From contig JAHBVY010000016.1 of the NCBI GenBank assembly GCA_019637265.1, positions 1-49,213 on the forward strand: a DNA stretch of 49,213 bases. Reading direction: 5' to 3'. The notes below the pieces were generated by a model. The model saw only the letters and a list, made by a program, of their open reading frames with translations, was not told the origin of the DNA and made no database searches. The stretch is from Polyangiaceae bacterium (lineage in GTDB: Bacteria > Myxococcota_A > Polyangia > Polyangiales > Polyangiaceae). The translations under genes and the position numbers were made by a program. The stretch's first letter is position 1, and every line of letters begins with the position of its first letter. This document shows, piece by piece, positions 33,454 through 41,990 of this stretch.

Positions 33454-35244
33454 TCAGAAGCTCACGCGGCGCACGCCGACGCCGAACACGGGGCCAAAGC
33501 TGCTCAGCTCACCTTGGGATGAGGAGTCGATGCTCAGGCTGTCGAAGCCACCGTAAACCCCTGGCACGAAGCCGAACAGCCGCGCGAGCTCCAAGTCCAC
33601 GTAGCCCCTCACGTGCGCCTCCAGCGTGACCGCGCTCTCGGAGCTCTCGGAGCTCTGCACGCTGCCGCCGCTCACCAAGGTGGCTTGAGACTGGCGCGCC
33701 ATCTCGTAGCGCACCGCGTCGGCGCGCACGCGCGCGACCAACGTCTGAGGCCAGAACGCCCACTGGGCGCGCAGGCGCGCCTCCAAGATGAGCGCGGTGT
33801 TGGTGTCGTCAGAGAAGGTGACCGTGGTGGTGCTCTGAGTTTGAAGCGGCGAGTAGTCCTCGTACTGAAAGCCACCACCAAGCCACAGGCCTCCCGCGAA
33901 ATAGGGGCTCGGCTGCGCCCGCACTCCGAAGAGCCCCAGGCCGCGCCCCATGTAAGACGTCTCGTCGAAGAGCAGCGACTCCCCCGGCACCGCGCTGATC
34001 CGCGTGGAGTCGAAGAAGGCCACCTTCCCCTCACCGCGGATCTCGAAGCTCAGCTCCTCACGGCCCAGGTTCAGCCACCCCTCGAGCTGCAGCTCGCGCT
34101 GGCTGATCTGGATGATGCGCCGGTCCTTCGAGAGGTCGTACTCGTACACCGCGCCCCGTAGGTCCACGCCAAAGTCCGACGTCTGGTAGCCGAGCAGCAG
34201 GTCACCGGCGAAGGCGTAGCCACGATCGGAGAGGCTCACGGTGCCGATGTTGATATCCGCAAGGATATTCTCCGCCCACGGGCCCACCGGCAACAGCGCG
34301 CGCGCCAGGGCGCGCTTCGCGGCGGCCTCATCGCGCGCCAACGCGACGGCCGCGGCGATGTCCAGGGCGTCCGTCACCGCGCTCGGCACCGCGCCGCCGA
34401 GCCCCGCCAGCCACTCGGTGAGCTCCCGCGCACCAGCGCGAAGGTCACCGCGCGACAGGCGCTCCGTCGCACCCAAGAAGCGCGCGAGCTCCGGGCGCCG
34501 GCCCGTGACCAGCTCGGCGCTGAGCAGCGCCAGCGCGCTGTAGCCGTCGATCGTCCGCTGCGTCTCCAGGCGCTTCGCGTGATCGATCACTTGCCTGACC
34601 AGCTCCGCCTGAGCGGAGGAAGCCTTCACCCCGATCCGGGTGAGCTCCGCTTGGAGCGCCGCCACCTGTTCATCGATCGGTGCGCCGCGGTCGACCTCCG
34701 CCAACGCCGTGAGGAACCGGCTGACCTCCTCGAGGCCCTGAGGTTTGGTGCGCGGTGCGCCCACCGCGCAGGCGTTCGCCACGAAGGCTCCCGTGGGCTG
34801 AGGCTCGGCCCCAACGCGCTTCGCGAACCACCGCACGTCCGCCTGCGTCAGCCACGCGTCGACGCTCGCCGCCGCCAGCGCCACCTCGAGCGAGCGCCCC
34901 GCCTGAGGCGATTGTGAGTGAACCTGCCCAGGCAAGCGCAGCACGTCGATCGCCACGCGGCGCCGCAGCTCGTCCATGTCGCTCGACGTCTCGCAGCTCG
35001 CCCCCGCCCAGCGCCGCAGCTCGTCATCACAAATCGCGGCGACGAGCTCTTGGATGATCGAGCCTCCCAGCAAACCCGCGTCGAGCTCGGTGCCACCCAT
35101 GCCGCGCGTGAGCGCCTCGACCGGCGCGCTCTTCAGCACCACGCCGTCACACGCGGGCTCCGCCGCGCTCGCCGACGCACCCCACATCACGCTCCCCAAC
35201 ACGACCGGCGCGAGAAGCCGCGCGCTGTGCCTACGACTGGCCAT
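33454..35244 (-). CDS. outer-membrane barrel protein with helical N-terminal region
   Basis: 596 residues. Start at 35244 gives a signal peptide (MASRRHSARLLAPVVLGSV, cleavage near SASA-AE); ATG at 35271 is an alternative. Residues about 30-345 are helix-rich and Ala/Arg-rich with five cysteines; residues 350-596 are amphipathic strands and end in Phe (RRVSF), the barrel signature. The helical part may be a periplasmic plug or scaffold. No transporter family could be named. Confidence 0.75.
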   Translation of the reverse strand: MASRRHSARLLAPVVLGSVMWGASASAAEPACDGVVLKSAPVEALTRGMGGTELDAGLLGGSIIQELVAAICDDELRRWAGASCETSSDMDELRRRVAIDVLRLPGQVHSQSPQAGRSLEVALAAASVDAWLTQADVRWFAKRVGAEPQPTGAFVANACAVGAPRTKPQGLEEVSRFLTALAEVDRGAPIDEQVAALQAELTRIGVKASSAQAELVRQVIDHAKRLETQRTIDGYSALALLSAELVTGRRPELARFLGATERLSRGDLRAGARELTEWLAGLGGAVPSAVTDALDIAAAVALARDEAAAKRALARALLPVGPWAENILADINIGTVSLSDRGYAFAGDLLLGYQTSDFGVDLRGAVYEYDLSKDRRIIQISQRELQLEGWLNLGREELSFEIRGEGKVAFFDSTRISAVPGESLLFDETSYMGRGLGLFGVRAQPSPYFAGGLWLGGGFQYEDYSPLQTQSTTTVTFSDDTNTALILEARLRAQWAFWPQTLVARVRADAVRYEMARQSQATLVSGGSVQSSESSESAVTLEAHVRGYVDLELARLFGFVPGVYGGFDSLSIDSSSQGELSSFGPVFGVGVRRVSF

Positions 35245-35756
35245 GACGGAACCACATCGCGCCCGCCGCATCTACACCAGCAAAATCAGCTGCCAAACCC
35301 CCAACCCCAAGCATCCCAGCAGCCAACGCTGCCCCACCATTTCGGGCAGAGCACCACCATCCAGCGCGCTTCGGCTCGCCGCGGTGAGGCGGAGGTTTCG
35401 AGCGGCCGAGGCGCCCCCATCGCGAGGCCAGGCGGAGCGCGCCACAGGCGAGCGCGAGGAATCAGTAGCCAGATCTCGCGGACTTTTTTGGGGTTAGGAA
35501 CCCCGTGGCGTCCCCGCGCGCCCTGTCAGCCAACTGGGCACCGCTTGACGAGCACCCACCCTGCCGCTAAACTTTCAACTGTTTTTGAAACTATCAATAC
35601 TTCCGAAAGCAGCTATAAAACCAGCGCTTTCGGCCCTCAGGCCCAGGCGCTGACCGGCTAGGCACCCCCTGAGCGACCGCCCACCGCGCGCCTCCACCAC
35701 CTCCCGCCGCGCCACCTCCTACCCAACCTCTCCCCGCCCGGCGCCCTCGGTGAACC
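35245..35756. other. 512-bp gene-free region upstream of the men cluster
   Basis: No supported ORF. It contains a T6G4 element (35484-35493), and a locally AT-rich island (about 35565-35625). Stem CCGAAAGC (35603-35610) pairs with GCTTTCGG (35626-35633) across a 15-base loop that includes CTATAAAA. The island is the best candidate for the promoter of the menaquinone operon, though I could not place -35 and -10 boxes at 16-18 bp. Confidence 0.55.
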
Positions 35757-36788
35757 ATGATCGTCCGCTTGAAGCCTGGCTCCGACCCCGACGCGGTGCA
35801 GCGCGAGCTGGCTCAACGTGGGCTGTGGGTGCGGCGGTTCGAGGGCACATCGGGCGTGACCCTGACGATTGAACCCAGCTCACGCCGAGTGAGCGCGGAG
35901 GAGCTCCGCGCCATCGATGGGGTGCTCGACGTGGCGGCGCCGCGCTCGCCTCACCCGCGCCTCGACGCGCAGCCGCGCGAGCTGACGCTGCGCGGGGTGG
36001 TGAGTCAGGAGCCGCTGCTCATCGCGGGGCCCTGCGCCGTGGAGTCCGCCGAGCAAGTGGAGGCCGTGGCGGCGCGCGTCGCCGCGGCGGGTGGCCAGCT
36101 GCTGCGTGGCGGCGCGTTCAAGCCGCGCACCTCACCTTACGCGTTCCGCGGCCACGGCGTGCGGGCGCTGGGCTGGTTAGCTGATGCCGCGCGGAAACAT
36201 CAGCTCGCCTGCGTCACCGAGCTGATGAGCGAGGAGGACGCGGCCGCCGTGGGTGAGGTGGCCGACTGGATCCAAATCGGCTGCCGCAACATGCAGAGCT
36301 ATTCGCTGCTCGCCGCCGCCGCCAAGCTCGGCCGACCCATCTTGCTGAAGCGGGCCATGAGCGCCAGCCTGGAGGAGTGGCTGCTGGCGGGGGAGCACTG
36401 CCTGGTGCACGGCGCGCCGCAGGTGGTGTTCTGTGAGCGCGGGATCCGGAGCTTCGATCCTTCCACGCGGAATTTGTTCGACATCAGCGCCATCGCGCTT
36501 CTGAGCCAGGTGTACCGTCAGCCGGTGATCGCCGATCCGAGCCACGCCGCCGGGCGTCGCGATCTCATCCCGGCGCTGTCCCGCGCTGCCTTGGCGGCGG
36601 GCGCCGCGGGCCTGTTGTTGGAGACCCACGACACGCCGGGCGCCGCCCTGAGTGACGGACCCCAGGCGCTGCTACCCCACGAATTCGCGAGCTTGACGGC
36701 GGAGCTGGGCTGGGCTTCGCGCCCTATCGCGCCCCGCGCGGGTGAGCGCCCCGCGCCCGCGCCCCGGGTGCTAGAGAGCCTGCCCTGA
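35757..36788 (+). CDS. aroF: 3-deoxy-7-phosphoheptulonate (DAHP) synthase
   Basis: 343 residues. An N-terminal ferredoxin-like regulatory domain (1-65) is followed by a type I-beta DAHP synthase barrel: IAGPCAVES (88-96), RGGAFKPRTSPYAFRG (116-131), 'CRNMQSY', LLKRAMSAS and a HDTPGAALSDG segment (about 290-300, slightly unlike the usual H-PxxALSDG). It condenses PEP and erythrose-4-phosphate, entry step of the shikimate pathway that supplies chorismate for menaquinone. It probably heads this operon. The start at 35757 lies near GGTGA; C-terminal 25 residues are a Pro/Arg-rich tail. Confidence 0.92.
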   Translation: MIVRLKPGSDPDAVQRELAQRGLWVRRFEGTSGVTLTIEPSSRRVSAEELRAIDGVLDVAAPRSPHPRLDAQPRELTLRGVVSQEPLLIAGPCAVESAEQVEAVAARVAAAGGQLLRGGAFKPRTSPYAFRGHGVRALGWLADAARKHQLACVTELMSEEDAAAVGEVADWIQIGCRNMQSYSLLAAAAKLGRPILLKRAMSASLEEWLLAGEHCLVHGAPQVVFCERGIRSFDPSTRNLFDISAIALLSQVYRQPVIADPSHAAGRRDLIPALSRAALAAGAAGLLLETHDTPGAALSDGPQALLPHEFASLTAELGWASRPIAPRAGERPAPAPRVLESLP

Positions 36789-36794
36789 GGACCC

Positions 36795-37691
36795 ATGTCA
36801 CAGCCCCCAGAAGCCCCCGACGCGGCAGCCGCAGGCACGACGAGCACGGCCGGCACGAAAGCCAGTAATGCTGACGAGGTGGCCCCCCAGGCTACAGTCA
36901 GTACACCTGATGGTGCGGCGAGCGCCACCCAGGACGGACAAGTCAGCGATACTAACGCTGCAGCCTTCCCGGACAGCGAGCAGCGCGGGCCGCGCGGTGG
37001 CTCGGGGCAGATGTTCGATCGCATCGCTCACCGCTACGACCTGCTCAATCGCCTGATCTCGCTCGGCATCGATCAGGGCTGGCGGAATAAAACGGTGGCG
37101 GCGCTCGCGCTCCGCGAGGAGGCGCAGGTGCTCGACCTCGCGACGGGCACGGCGGACCTCGCCATCTTGGTCGCGGAGACGCACCCCACGGTGGAGGTGG
37201 TGGGCGTGGATCCGTCACTGCAGATGCTCGAGGTGGGGCGCCAGAAGGTGCGCGCCCGCGAGCTCGGCGGGCGCATTCGCCTGTGCGAGGGGCGGGCGGA
37301 GGAGCTGCACTTCGGTGACGAGCAGTTCGACGCGGTGTGCATGGCCTTCGGCATCCGCAACGCGGAGGACAGGCCACGGGCGCTGCGCGAGATCGCGCGG
37401 GTGACGAAGCCTGGCGGGCGCGTCGCCATCTTGGAGCTGAGTGAGCCGCGGGGCGTGCTGGGTCCGCTCGCGCGTTTCCACGTGCATCAAGTGGTGCCGC
37501 GGCTCGGCGCGCTGCTCTCCGGCGCGAAGGAGTACCGCTACCTCGAGCGCTCCATCGCGTCGTTCCCACCCGCGGAGGAGTTCCGCGCGGTCATGGAGAA
37601 CAGCGATCTCAAGGTGCTCGAGGTGGTGCCGCTCACCTTCGGCGTGTGTCACCTCTACGTGGCGGAGCCCGCGCGAGGTCCGCGCCCGTGA
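36795..37691 (+). CDS. ubiE: demethylmenaquinone methyltransferase
   Basis: 298 residues. The class I methyltransferase domain (about 70-290) shows 'MFDRIAHRYDLLNRL', SAM motif VLDLATGTADLAI, and the downstream VCMAFGIRNAEDR motif, all diagnostic of UbiE/MenG. It adds the methyl group of the final quinone ring. A 65-residue N-terminal extension, rich in Ala, Thr, Ser and Asp, is disordered and uses more A/T-rich codons than the core. GAGG lies 4 bases before the ATG; its stop overlaps menF's GTG (GTGA). In E. coli UbiE also serves ubiquinone; this cluster suggests menaquinone. Confidence 0.93.
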   Translation: MSQPPEAPDAAAAGTTSTAGTKASNADEVAPQATVSTPDGAASATQDGQVSDTNAAAFPDSEQRGPRGGSGQMFDRIAHRYDLLNRLISLGIDQGWRNKTVAALALREEAQVLDLATGTADLAILVAETHPTVEVVGVDPSLQMLEVGRQKVRARELGGRIRLCEGRAEELHFGDEQFDAVCMAFGIRNAEDRPRALREIARVTKPGGRVAILELSEPRGVLGPLARFHVHQVVPRLGALLSGAKEYRYLERSIASFPPAEEFRAVMENSDLKVLEVVPLTFGVCHLYVAEPARGPRP

Positions 37692-39085
37692 ACCCGGGGG
37701 AGGAGCGCCAACCGGGGAGCGGCACCTCCACCTACACGCGTTCGGGCGTATCTGTCAGCTTACCTAACCGCGCCGCGCTCGAGCGCGCGCTCCAGAGCAG
37801 CGCCCCGCTCATCAGCCTCCAGCTGGCCGCGCCGCACACCGAGGTGGAGGCCCTGCTGAGCCAGCGCGGAGACGCGCCGAGCGTGCTCTTCGCGCCACCC
37901 GGTGGCCCACATTGGGCGGGCCTGGGGGTCGCCGCCGAGATCACCGCGCGCGGCGAGGGGCGCTTCCGTGAGCTCGTGAGCATCAGCTCGAAGCACCCCA
38001 CCGAGCGCGTCGGCTTGAGCGGCGACGGAGCCCCACTGCCTCGTTTTTTTGGGGGGTTTGCCTTCCAGGCGATGCCCGCGCCGAGCGAGGCGTGGGGAGA
38101 GTTCGGCGATGCGCGCTTCGTGCTGCCGCGCGTGAGCTACACCGTCACCGGGCGCGAAGCCTGGCTCACGCTCACCCTGGGACCTGCCGAGCGTGACCCC
38201 GCCGCCGTGGAGCAAGAGCTCCGCGCCCTCTTCGCGCGGCTCTGCCGGGAACCCGCGCCCGCCGAGTCGCCGTCTGTTTTACTGACTGACTCCGTCACGC
38301 CCTCGCCAGCAGTCGCGCGCGCGCGCTGGGACGCCTTGGTCGGCGCCATCTTGGCGGCCATCGAGCGCGGGGAGGTGGAGAAGGTGGTGGCGGCGCGCGC
38401 CGAGAGCTTCCTGAGCGCTCGCGCGGTGGACGGCGTGGAGGTGCTCCGGCGCCTGCGCGGGGAGCCTCACATCAATCGCATCGCGCTGCGCTTCGGCGAG
38501 CGCGAGCTCATCGCCGCCACCCCAGAGCGCCTCGTGTCGCTCGCAGGGTTCGAGGTGCGCACGGAGGCGCTCGCGGGGACACGACGTGCGGCTGATCACG
38601 AGGCCGCGCTCACGTTGCTCGCGAGCGAGAAAGATCGCGCGGAGCACCGCCCCGTGGCACGCGAAATCGTGCGCTGCCTCACGCCGCTCGCGAGCGCGGT
38701 GCACGCCGCGGAGCAGCCCATCGTGCGTGAGCTGCGCCACGTGGTGCACCTGCTCACCCCCATCACCGCGGAGCTCAAGGAACGGCGCCACGTGCTGTCC
38801 CTGGTGGAGGCGCTGCACCCCACGCCGGCGGTGGGTGGCACCCCCACCGCCGCGGCGCTCGACTTCATTCGAGCGCACGAAGAGCTCGAGCGCGGTTGGT
38901 ACGCCGGCCCCATCGGCTGGTTCGATGCAGCGGGTGACGGCGAGTTCTGGGTGGGGCTGCGCTCCGCCTTGCTCGAACGAAGCTCGGTGCAGCTGTTCGC
39001 CGGCGCTGGCATCGTGCGTGGCTCCGAGAGCGCGCGGGAGTACGCCGAGACGGAGCTCAAGCTGCGCGCGCTCGGCTTGCTGTAA
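37688..39085 (+). CDS. menF: isochorismate synthase MenF
   Basis: 465 residues from GTG at 37688, which overlaps the ubiE stop. The C-terminal chorismate-binding domain shows GEVEKVVAAR (general-base Lys), TPERL, AGTRRA, LHPTPAVGGTP and AGAGIVRGSES, the last two typical of isochorismate synthases. It converts chorismate to isochorismate, the first committed menaquinone step. The N-terminal FFGGFAF is coded by TTT TTT GGG GGG TTT, odd in a GC-rich genome and identical to the dispersed T/G element. The linker before the catalytic domain (38275-38300) has TTTTACTGACTGACTCCGTC. GAGG lies about 10 bases upstream of the GTG. Confidence 0.92.
   Translation: MNPGEERQPGSGTSTYTRSGVSVSLPNRAALERALQSSAPLISLQLAAPHTEVEALLSQRGDAPSVLFAPPGGPHWAGLGVAAEITARGEGRFRELVSISSKHPTERVGLSGDGAPLPRFFGGFAFQAMPAPSEAWGEFGDARFVLPRVSYTVTGREAWLTLTLGPAERDPAAVEQELRALFARLCREPAPAESPSVLLTDSVTPSPAVARARWDALVGAILAAIERGEVEKVVAARAESFLSARAVDGVEVLRRLRGEPHINRIALRFGERELIAATPERLVSLAGFEVRTEALAGTRRAADHEAALTLLASEKDRAEHRPVAREIVRCLTPLASAVHAAEQPIVRELRHVVHLLTPITAELKERRHVLSLVEALHPTPAVGGTPTAAALDFIRAHEELERGWYAGPIGWFDAAGDGEFWVGLRSALLERSSVQLFAGAGIVRGSESAREYAETELKLRALGLL
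38044..38062 (+). repeat. T-run/G-run element inside menF
   Basis: T7 and G6 followed by TTTGCC, in frame as Phe-Phe-Gly-Gly-Phe-Ala. Since FFGG is family-conserved, the protein may set the sequence; the choice of TTT and GGG codons, however, is unusual here. Confidence 0.5.
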
Positions 39086-39096
39086 GGAGTGAGCCG

Positions 39097-40998
39097 ATGT
39101 CGCTGGCAGATCCTCGAGATGGAGCACGGCCCAGCTCGTCCCATATCCTGACTAGCTGGGCGCGGCTCTTGATGGGGCGTTTGTGGCGCGCTGGGGTGCG
39201 CCACTTCGTGATCAGCCCGGGGTCGCGCTCGACGCCGTTCACTTGGGCGGCGCTCGAGCTGGCACAGAAGAGGGACCCCGACGCGCCGCAGTGTCACCTG
39301 GTGCTCGACGAGCGCTCGGCGGGCTTCATCGCGCTCGGGATCGCGCGGCGAAGCGGCGCGCCGGCGGCGCTGATCTGCACCTCCGGGAGCGCGGCGGCGA
39401 ACTACCTCCCCGCGGTGGTCGAGGCGCGCGCCGCGGGGCTACCGATGATCGTGATCACGGCGGACCGCCCCACGGCGCTGCAGCACGTGGGCGCGCCGCA
39501 GACGATGGACCAGCAGCGGCTCTACGGCCCCGCGGCGCTCGCCAGCTTCGATCTCGGCGCGCCGAGCGCCAGCCAGGGCGCGCTCGAAGCGCTCCGGCGC
39601 ACCATGGAGCAAGCCATGGCCCTCGCGCTGGAGGGCGGCCCGGTGCACCTGAACGCACCCGCGGACAAGCCGCTCGGGCCGGAGCCCGAAGGGCCACTCG
39701 CGGCGCGCGTCGACGCGCTGCTCGAGCACCGCTCACGCGTCACCCGCAGCGCCGAGCGGCTCTTGGACGCGGCGGCTGCCCAGGAGCTCGCGCAGCGCCT
39801 CCGGAGCGCCTCCTCCGGCGCCATTTGGTGCGGCCCCCTCACCCCTTGGCAATCCGTCAGCTCTCCTGTTTTGAGTCAGCTCGCCGAGCTCCTGAGCTTC
39901 CCCGTGTGGTGTGAGGCGACGAGCAACGTGCGTGAGCTGCCAGAGTCCCTGCGCGCGCAGCGCTTCGACGTGTGGCTTCGCAGCGAGGCGCAGCGCGCCG
40001 CGCTGTGGCCCGAGGTGGTGCTCCAGCTCGGCCCGCTGCCCACCTCGAGCGCGCTCGCCAACGCCCTCGCGCAGCACGCCACCGAGCGCTACGTGCTGTG
40101 CCCCTTCGGCTACCAAGATCCGCCGAGCACCGCGCGCGCCGTGCACCGCGTGGACCTGACGCCAAGCGTCCAGCGACTGATCGAGGCGTTGAGGGAGTTG
40201 GGCAGTGTCGGTGACTCCACGGCGCTAGGCACACCGAGTGAACGGGAGGCGCTGGGCACACCGAGCAAGCCGAGCCCGGAGACATCCGACGCGACCGCTG
40301 CGAGCGCTCTCGCAGCGGTGAAGCGCAGCGAGGCGGCGCTCCGCGTCGCGGAGGCGGAGGCAGCCACCTGCCAGGCCGCCAAGATCGCCACCACGACCGC
40401 GACGCCCTCGAACAGCGAGGCCTTCGCCGTCCGCAACCTGCTCAACGCGGTGCCAGAGGACTGCCCCGTGACGCTGGGCAACAGCCTGATCGTTCGTGAG
40501 GCAGACTGGTTCCACCGAGCGCCGCCGCGCGGCCCGGTGTGGTCACAGCGCGGGCTGAGCGGCATCGACGGCAACCTGAGCGCGATCTTGGGCGCGGCGC
40601 TGGCGGGCGACGGCCCGACCGTCGCGCTGGTGGGTGACCTCACCTTCCTCCACGACGTGGGCGCGCTGTGGAGCGCGCGAGACGTACGCTCACCCTGCGT
40701 CATCGTGGTGATCGACAACGGCGGCGGGCGCATCTTCGAGTCGCTGCCAATCGCGAGCGAAGTATCGCCTGGGCTGCTCCAGGCGTGGACCACGCCTCAC
40801 GGCGTGCGGATAGCCGACGTTTGCCGCGGCTACCAGGTGCACCACCAGCGCGTCTCGAAGACCGAGAAGCCAGGCGACGTCCTGAAGCAGCTCTTGAAGC
40901 GGCCGCGGGTGAGCGTGCTCAGCGTGCGGGTAGCGCCGCACAGCAGCGCCGAGGTGCAGGCAGCGCTGTGGGAGCGGATGCGTGAGCACGGCAGATGA
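39097..40998 (+). CDS. menD: MenD, SEPHCHC synthase
   Basis: 633 residues, a thiamine-diphosphate enzyme joining 2-oxoglutarate and isochorismate. Motifs: SPGSRSTP (40-47), LDERSAGF (70-77, catalytic Glu), 'LICTSGSAAANYLPAVVEA', GDLTFLHD (ThDP site, about 510-517) and DNGGGRIF. A segment of about 70 residues between central and C-terminal domains (about 367-437) contains a 27-bp tandem duplication (ALGTPSERE/ALGTPSKPS) and an Ala/Glu helix, which E. coli MenD lacks as far as I recall. AAGGAG is 8 bases before the ATG. The stop overlaps menH by 4 bases (ATGA). Confidence 0.93.
   Translation: MSLADPRDGARPSSSHILTSWARLLMGRLWRAGVRHFVISPGSRSTPFTWAALELAQKRDPDAPQCHLVLDERSAGFIALGIARRSGAPAALICTSGSAAANYLPAVVEARAAGLPMIVITADRPTALQHVGAPQTMDQQRLYGPAALASFDLGAPSASQGALEALRRTMEQAMALALEGGPVHLNAPADKPLGPEPEGPLAARVDALLEHRSRVTRSAERLLDAAAAQELAQRLRSASSGAIWCGPLTPWQSVSSPVLSQLAELLSFPVWCEATSNVRELPESLRAQRFDVWLRSEAQRAALWPEVVLQLGPLPTSSALANALAQHATERYVLCPFGYQDPPSTARAVHRVDLTPSVQRLIEALRELGSVGDSTALGTPSEREALGTPSKPSPETSDATAASALAAVKRSEAALRVAEAEAATCQAAKIATTTATPSNSEAFAVRNLLNAVPEDCPVTLGNSLIVREADWFHRAPPRGPVWSQRGLSGIDGNLSAILGAALAGDGPTVALVGDLTFLHDVGALWSARDVRSPCVIVVIDNGGGRIFESLPIASEVSPGLLQAWTTPHGVRIADVCRGYQVHHQRVSKTEKPGDVLKQLLKRPRVSVLSVRVAPHSSAEVQAALWERMREHGR
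40221..40274 (+). repeat. 27-bp tandem duplication inside menD
   Basis: Two units, each beginning GGCGCT(A/G)GGCACACCGAG, at 40221-40247 and 40248-40274, keep the reading frame (9 codons each). It expands a variable interdomain segment. Confidence 0.7.
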
Positions 40999-41864
40999 AG
41001 TTAGTTTTTCTGCATGGCTTTACTGGATCACCCGGGTCGCTGCGCTGGGTGACGGAGGCGCTCCGGGGGGCTCGCGGTGACGAGGGGCGCCATAGAGTGG
41101 GGGCGAACCCCCTGCCCTTGGAGAACCATCGTGGCGCGGATGCCGCGATCCTGGAGCAGGTGAGTGGATCGGGTCGTGTTCAGGTGCTCGCGCCGCCGCT
41201 CGTGGGGCACCACGGCGGGCCGAGCGCGGCGTGTCGCTTCGAGGAGGAGGTGGAGCGGATTGTACGCCTGATTGACGAGGCTAAGTTAGGTCAGGTTCAC
41301 TTGCTTGGTTACTCGCTCGGTGGGCGGCTCGCGCTGGGGGTCGCGCTCAGGGCGCCCGAGCTGCTCTGCGGGCTCAGCTTGATCGGCGTGAGCCCGGGGC
41401 TCGATGACCCGCGGGCGCGCGCTGAGCGGCGGGAGGCTGACGAAGGGTGGTGCCGGCTGCTCGCGGAGCGTGGGCTCGGCGCCTTCATCGAGGCGTGGTC
41501 GGCGCTCCCGCTGTGGGATACCCAACGGGGGCTCGTGGCCGAGCGGCTCACGCACCAACGGCGCGAGCGTGAGCGCCACACGGCGGAGGGGCTCGTCACC
41601 TCACTCCGCAGCGTGGGGCTCGGTCAGATGCCGGGGTACTCGAGCGCTTTGGAGAAGCTCAGGTTACCTGTCTCGCTGATGGTGGGCGCGCTGGACTCCA
41701 AGTACGTCGCGCTCGCGGAGCGCATGCAGCGCGCGTTGCCGCGAGCTTCGCTCCACGTGGTGCCACGCGCGGGACACAATCTCCTCATCGAGGCGCCCGA
41801 GCAAGTCGCGGCGGTGCTAGGACGACAAACGGTTTACCGTTGTCGTCCTCAAATCAGCAACTAG
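40995..41864 (+). CDS. menH: MenH-like alpha/beta hydrolase
   Basis: 289 residues. Start LVFLHGFTGSPGSL (oxyanion strand), nucleophile elbow GYSLGG (Ser near 105), acid near GALDSKY, and His in RAGHNLL. Position after menD and size support SHCHC synthase, which eliminates pyruvate; a general hydrolase cannot be excluded. Start overlaps the menD stop (ATGA). The last about 15 codons (QTVYRCRPQISN) overlie a hairpin and look unlike a family C-terminus, so the gene end may have been altered by an inserted element. Confidence 0.82.
   Translation: MKLVFLHGFTGSPGSLRWVTEALRGARGDEGRHRVGANPLPLENHRGADAAILEQVSGSGRVQVLAPPLVGHHGGPSAACRFEEEVERIVRLIDEAKLGQVHLLGYSLGGRLALGVALRAPELLCGLSLIGVSPGLDDPRARAERREADEGWCRLLAERGLGAFIEAWSALPLWDTQRGLVAERLTHQRRERERHTAEGLVTSLRSVGLGQMPGYSSALEKLRLPVSLMVGALDSKYVALAERMQRALPRASLHVVPRAGHNLLIEAPEQVAAVLGRQTVYRCRPQISN
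41819..41849. terminator. hairpin within the menH 3' end
   Basis: AGGACGACAA (41819-41828) pairs with TTGTCGTCCT (41840-41849), extended inward by CGG/CCG after a bulged A, loop TTTA. No T-run follows. It could weaken transcription into menA or be the left part of an insertion-like element. Confidence 0.55.
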
Positions 41865-41975
41865 AGCGGTGTGAGGTGAAGCAGCACCAAGCAGAGGACC
41901 AGGGAAACCGAGCCCTCGCCCCGCATGGGGGCGGTTTTCCTGGTTCGTCTGGCGGCGAACTGATCGCCGCTCTAG
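41861..41975. mobile_element. MITE-like nested palindrome element between menH and menA
   Basis: CTAGAGCGG (41861-41869) and CCGCTCTAG (41967-41975) are perfect 9-bp ends of a 115-bp stretch. Inside are a 13-bp stem with one G-T pair (41898-41910 with 41932-41944) with inner GCCCC/GGGGC, and GCGGCGA/TCGCCGC (41952-41958 with 41964-41970). No ORF and no duplicated target sequence that I could be sure of. The CTAGAGCGG end also begins the hairpin at 28917. It interrupts an otherwise tightly spaced gene cluster. Confidence 0.45.
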
Positions 41976-41990
41976 GGAGCGCTCACTCGG

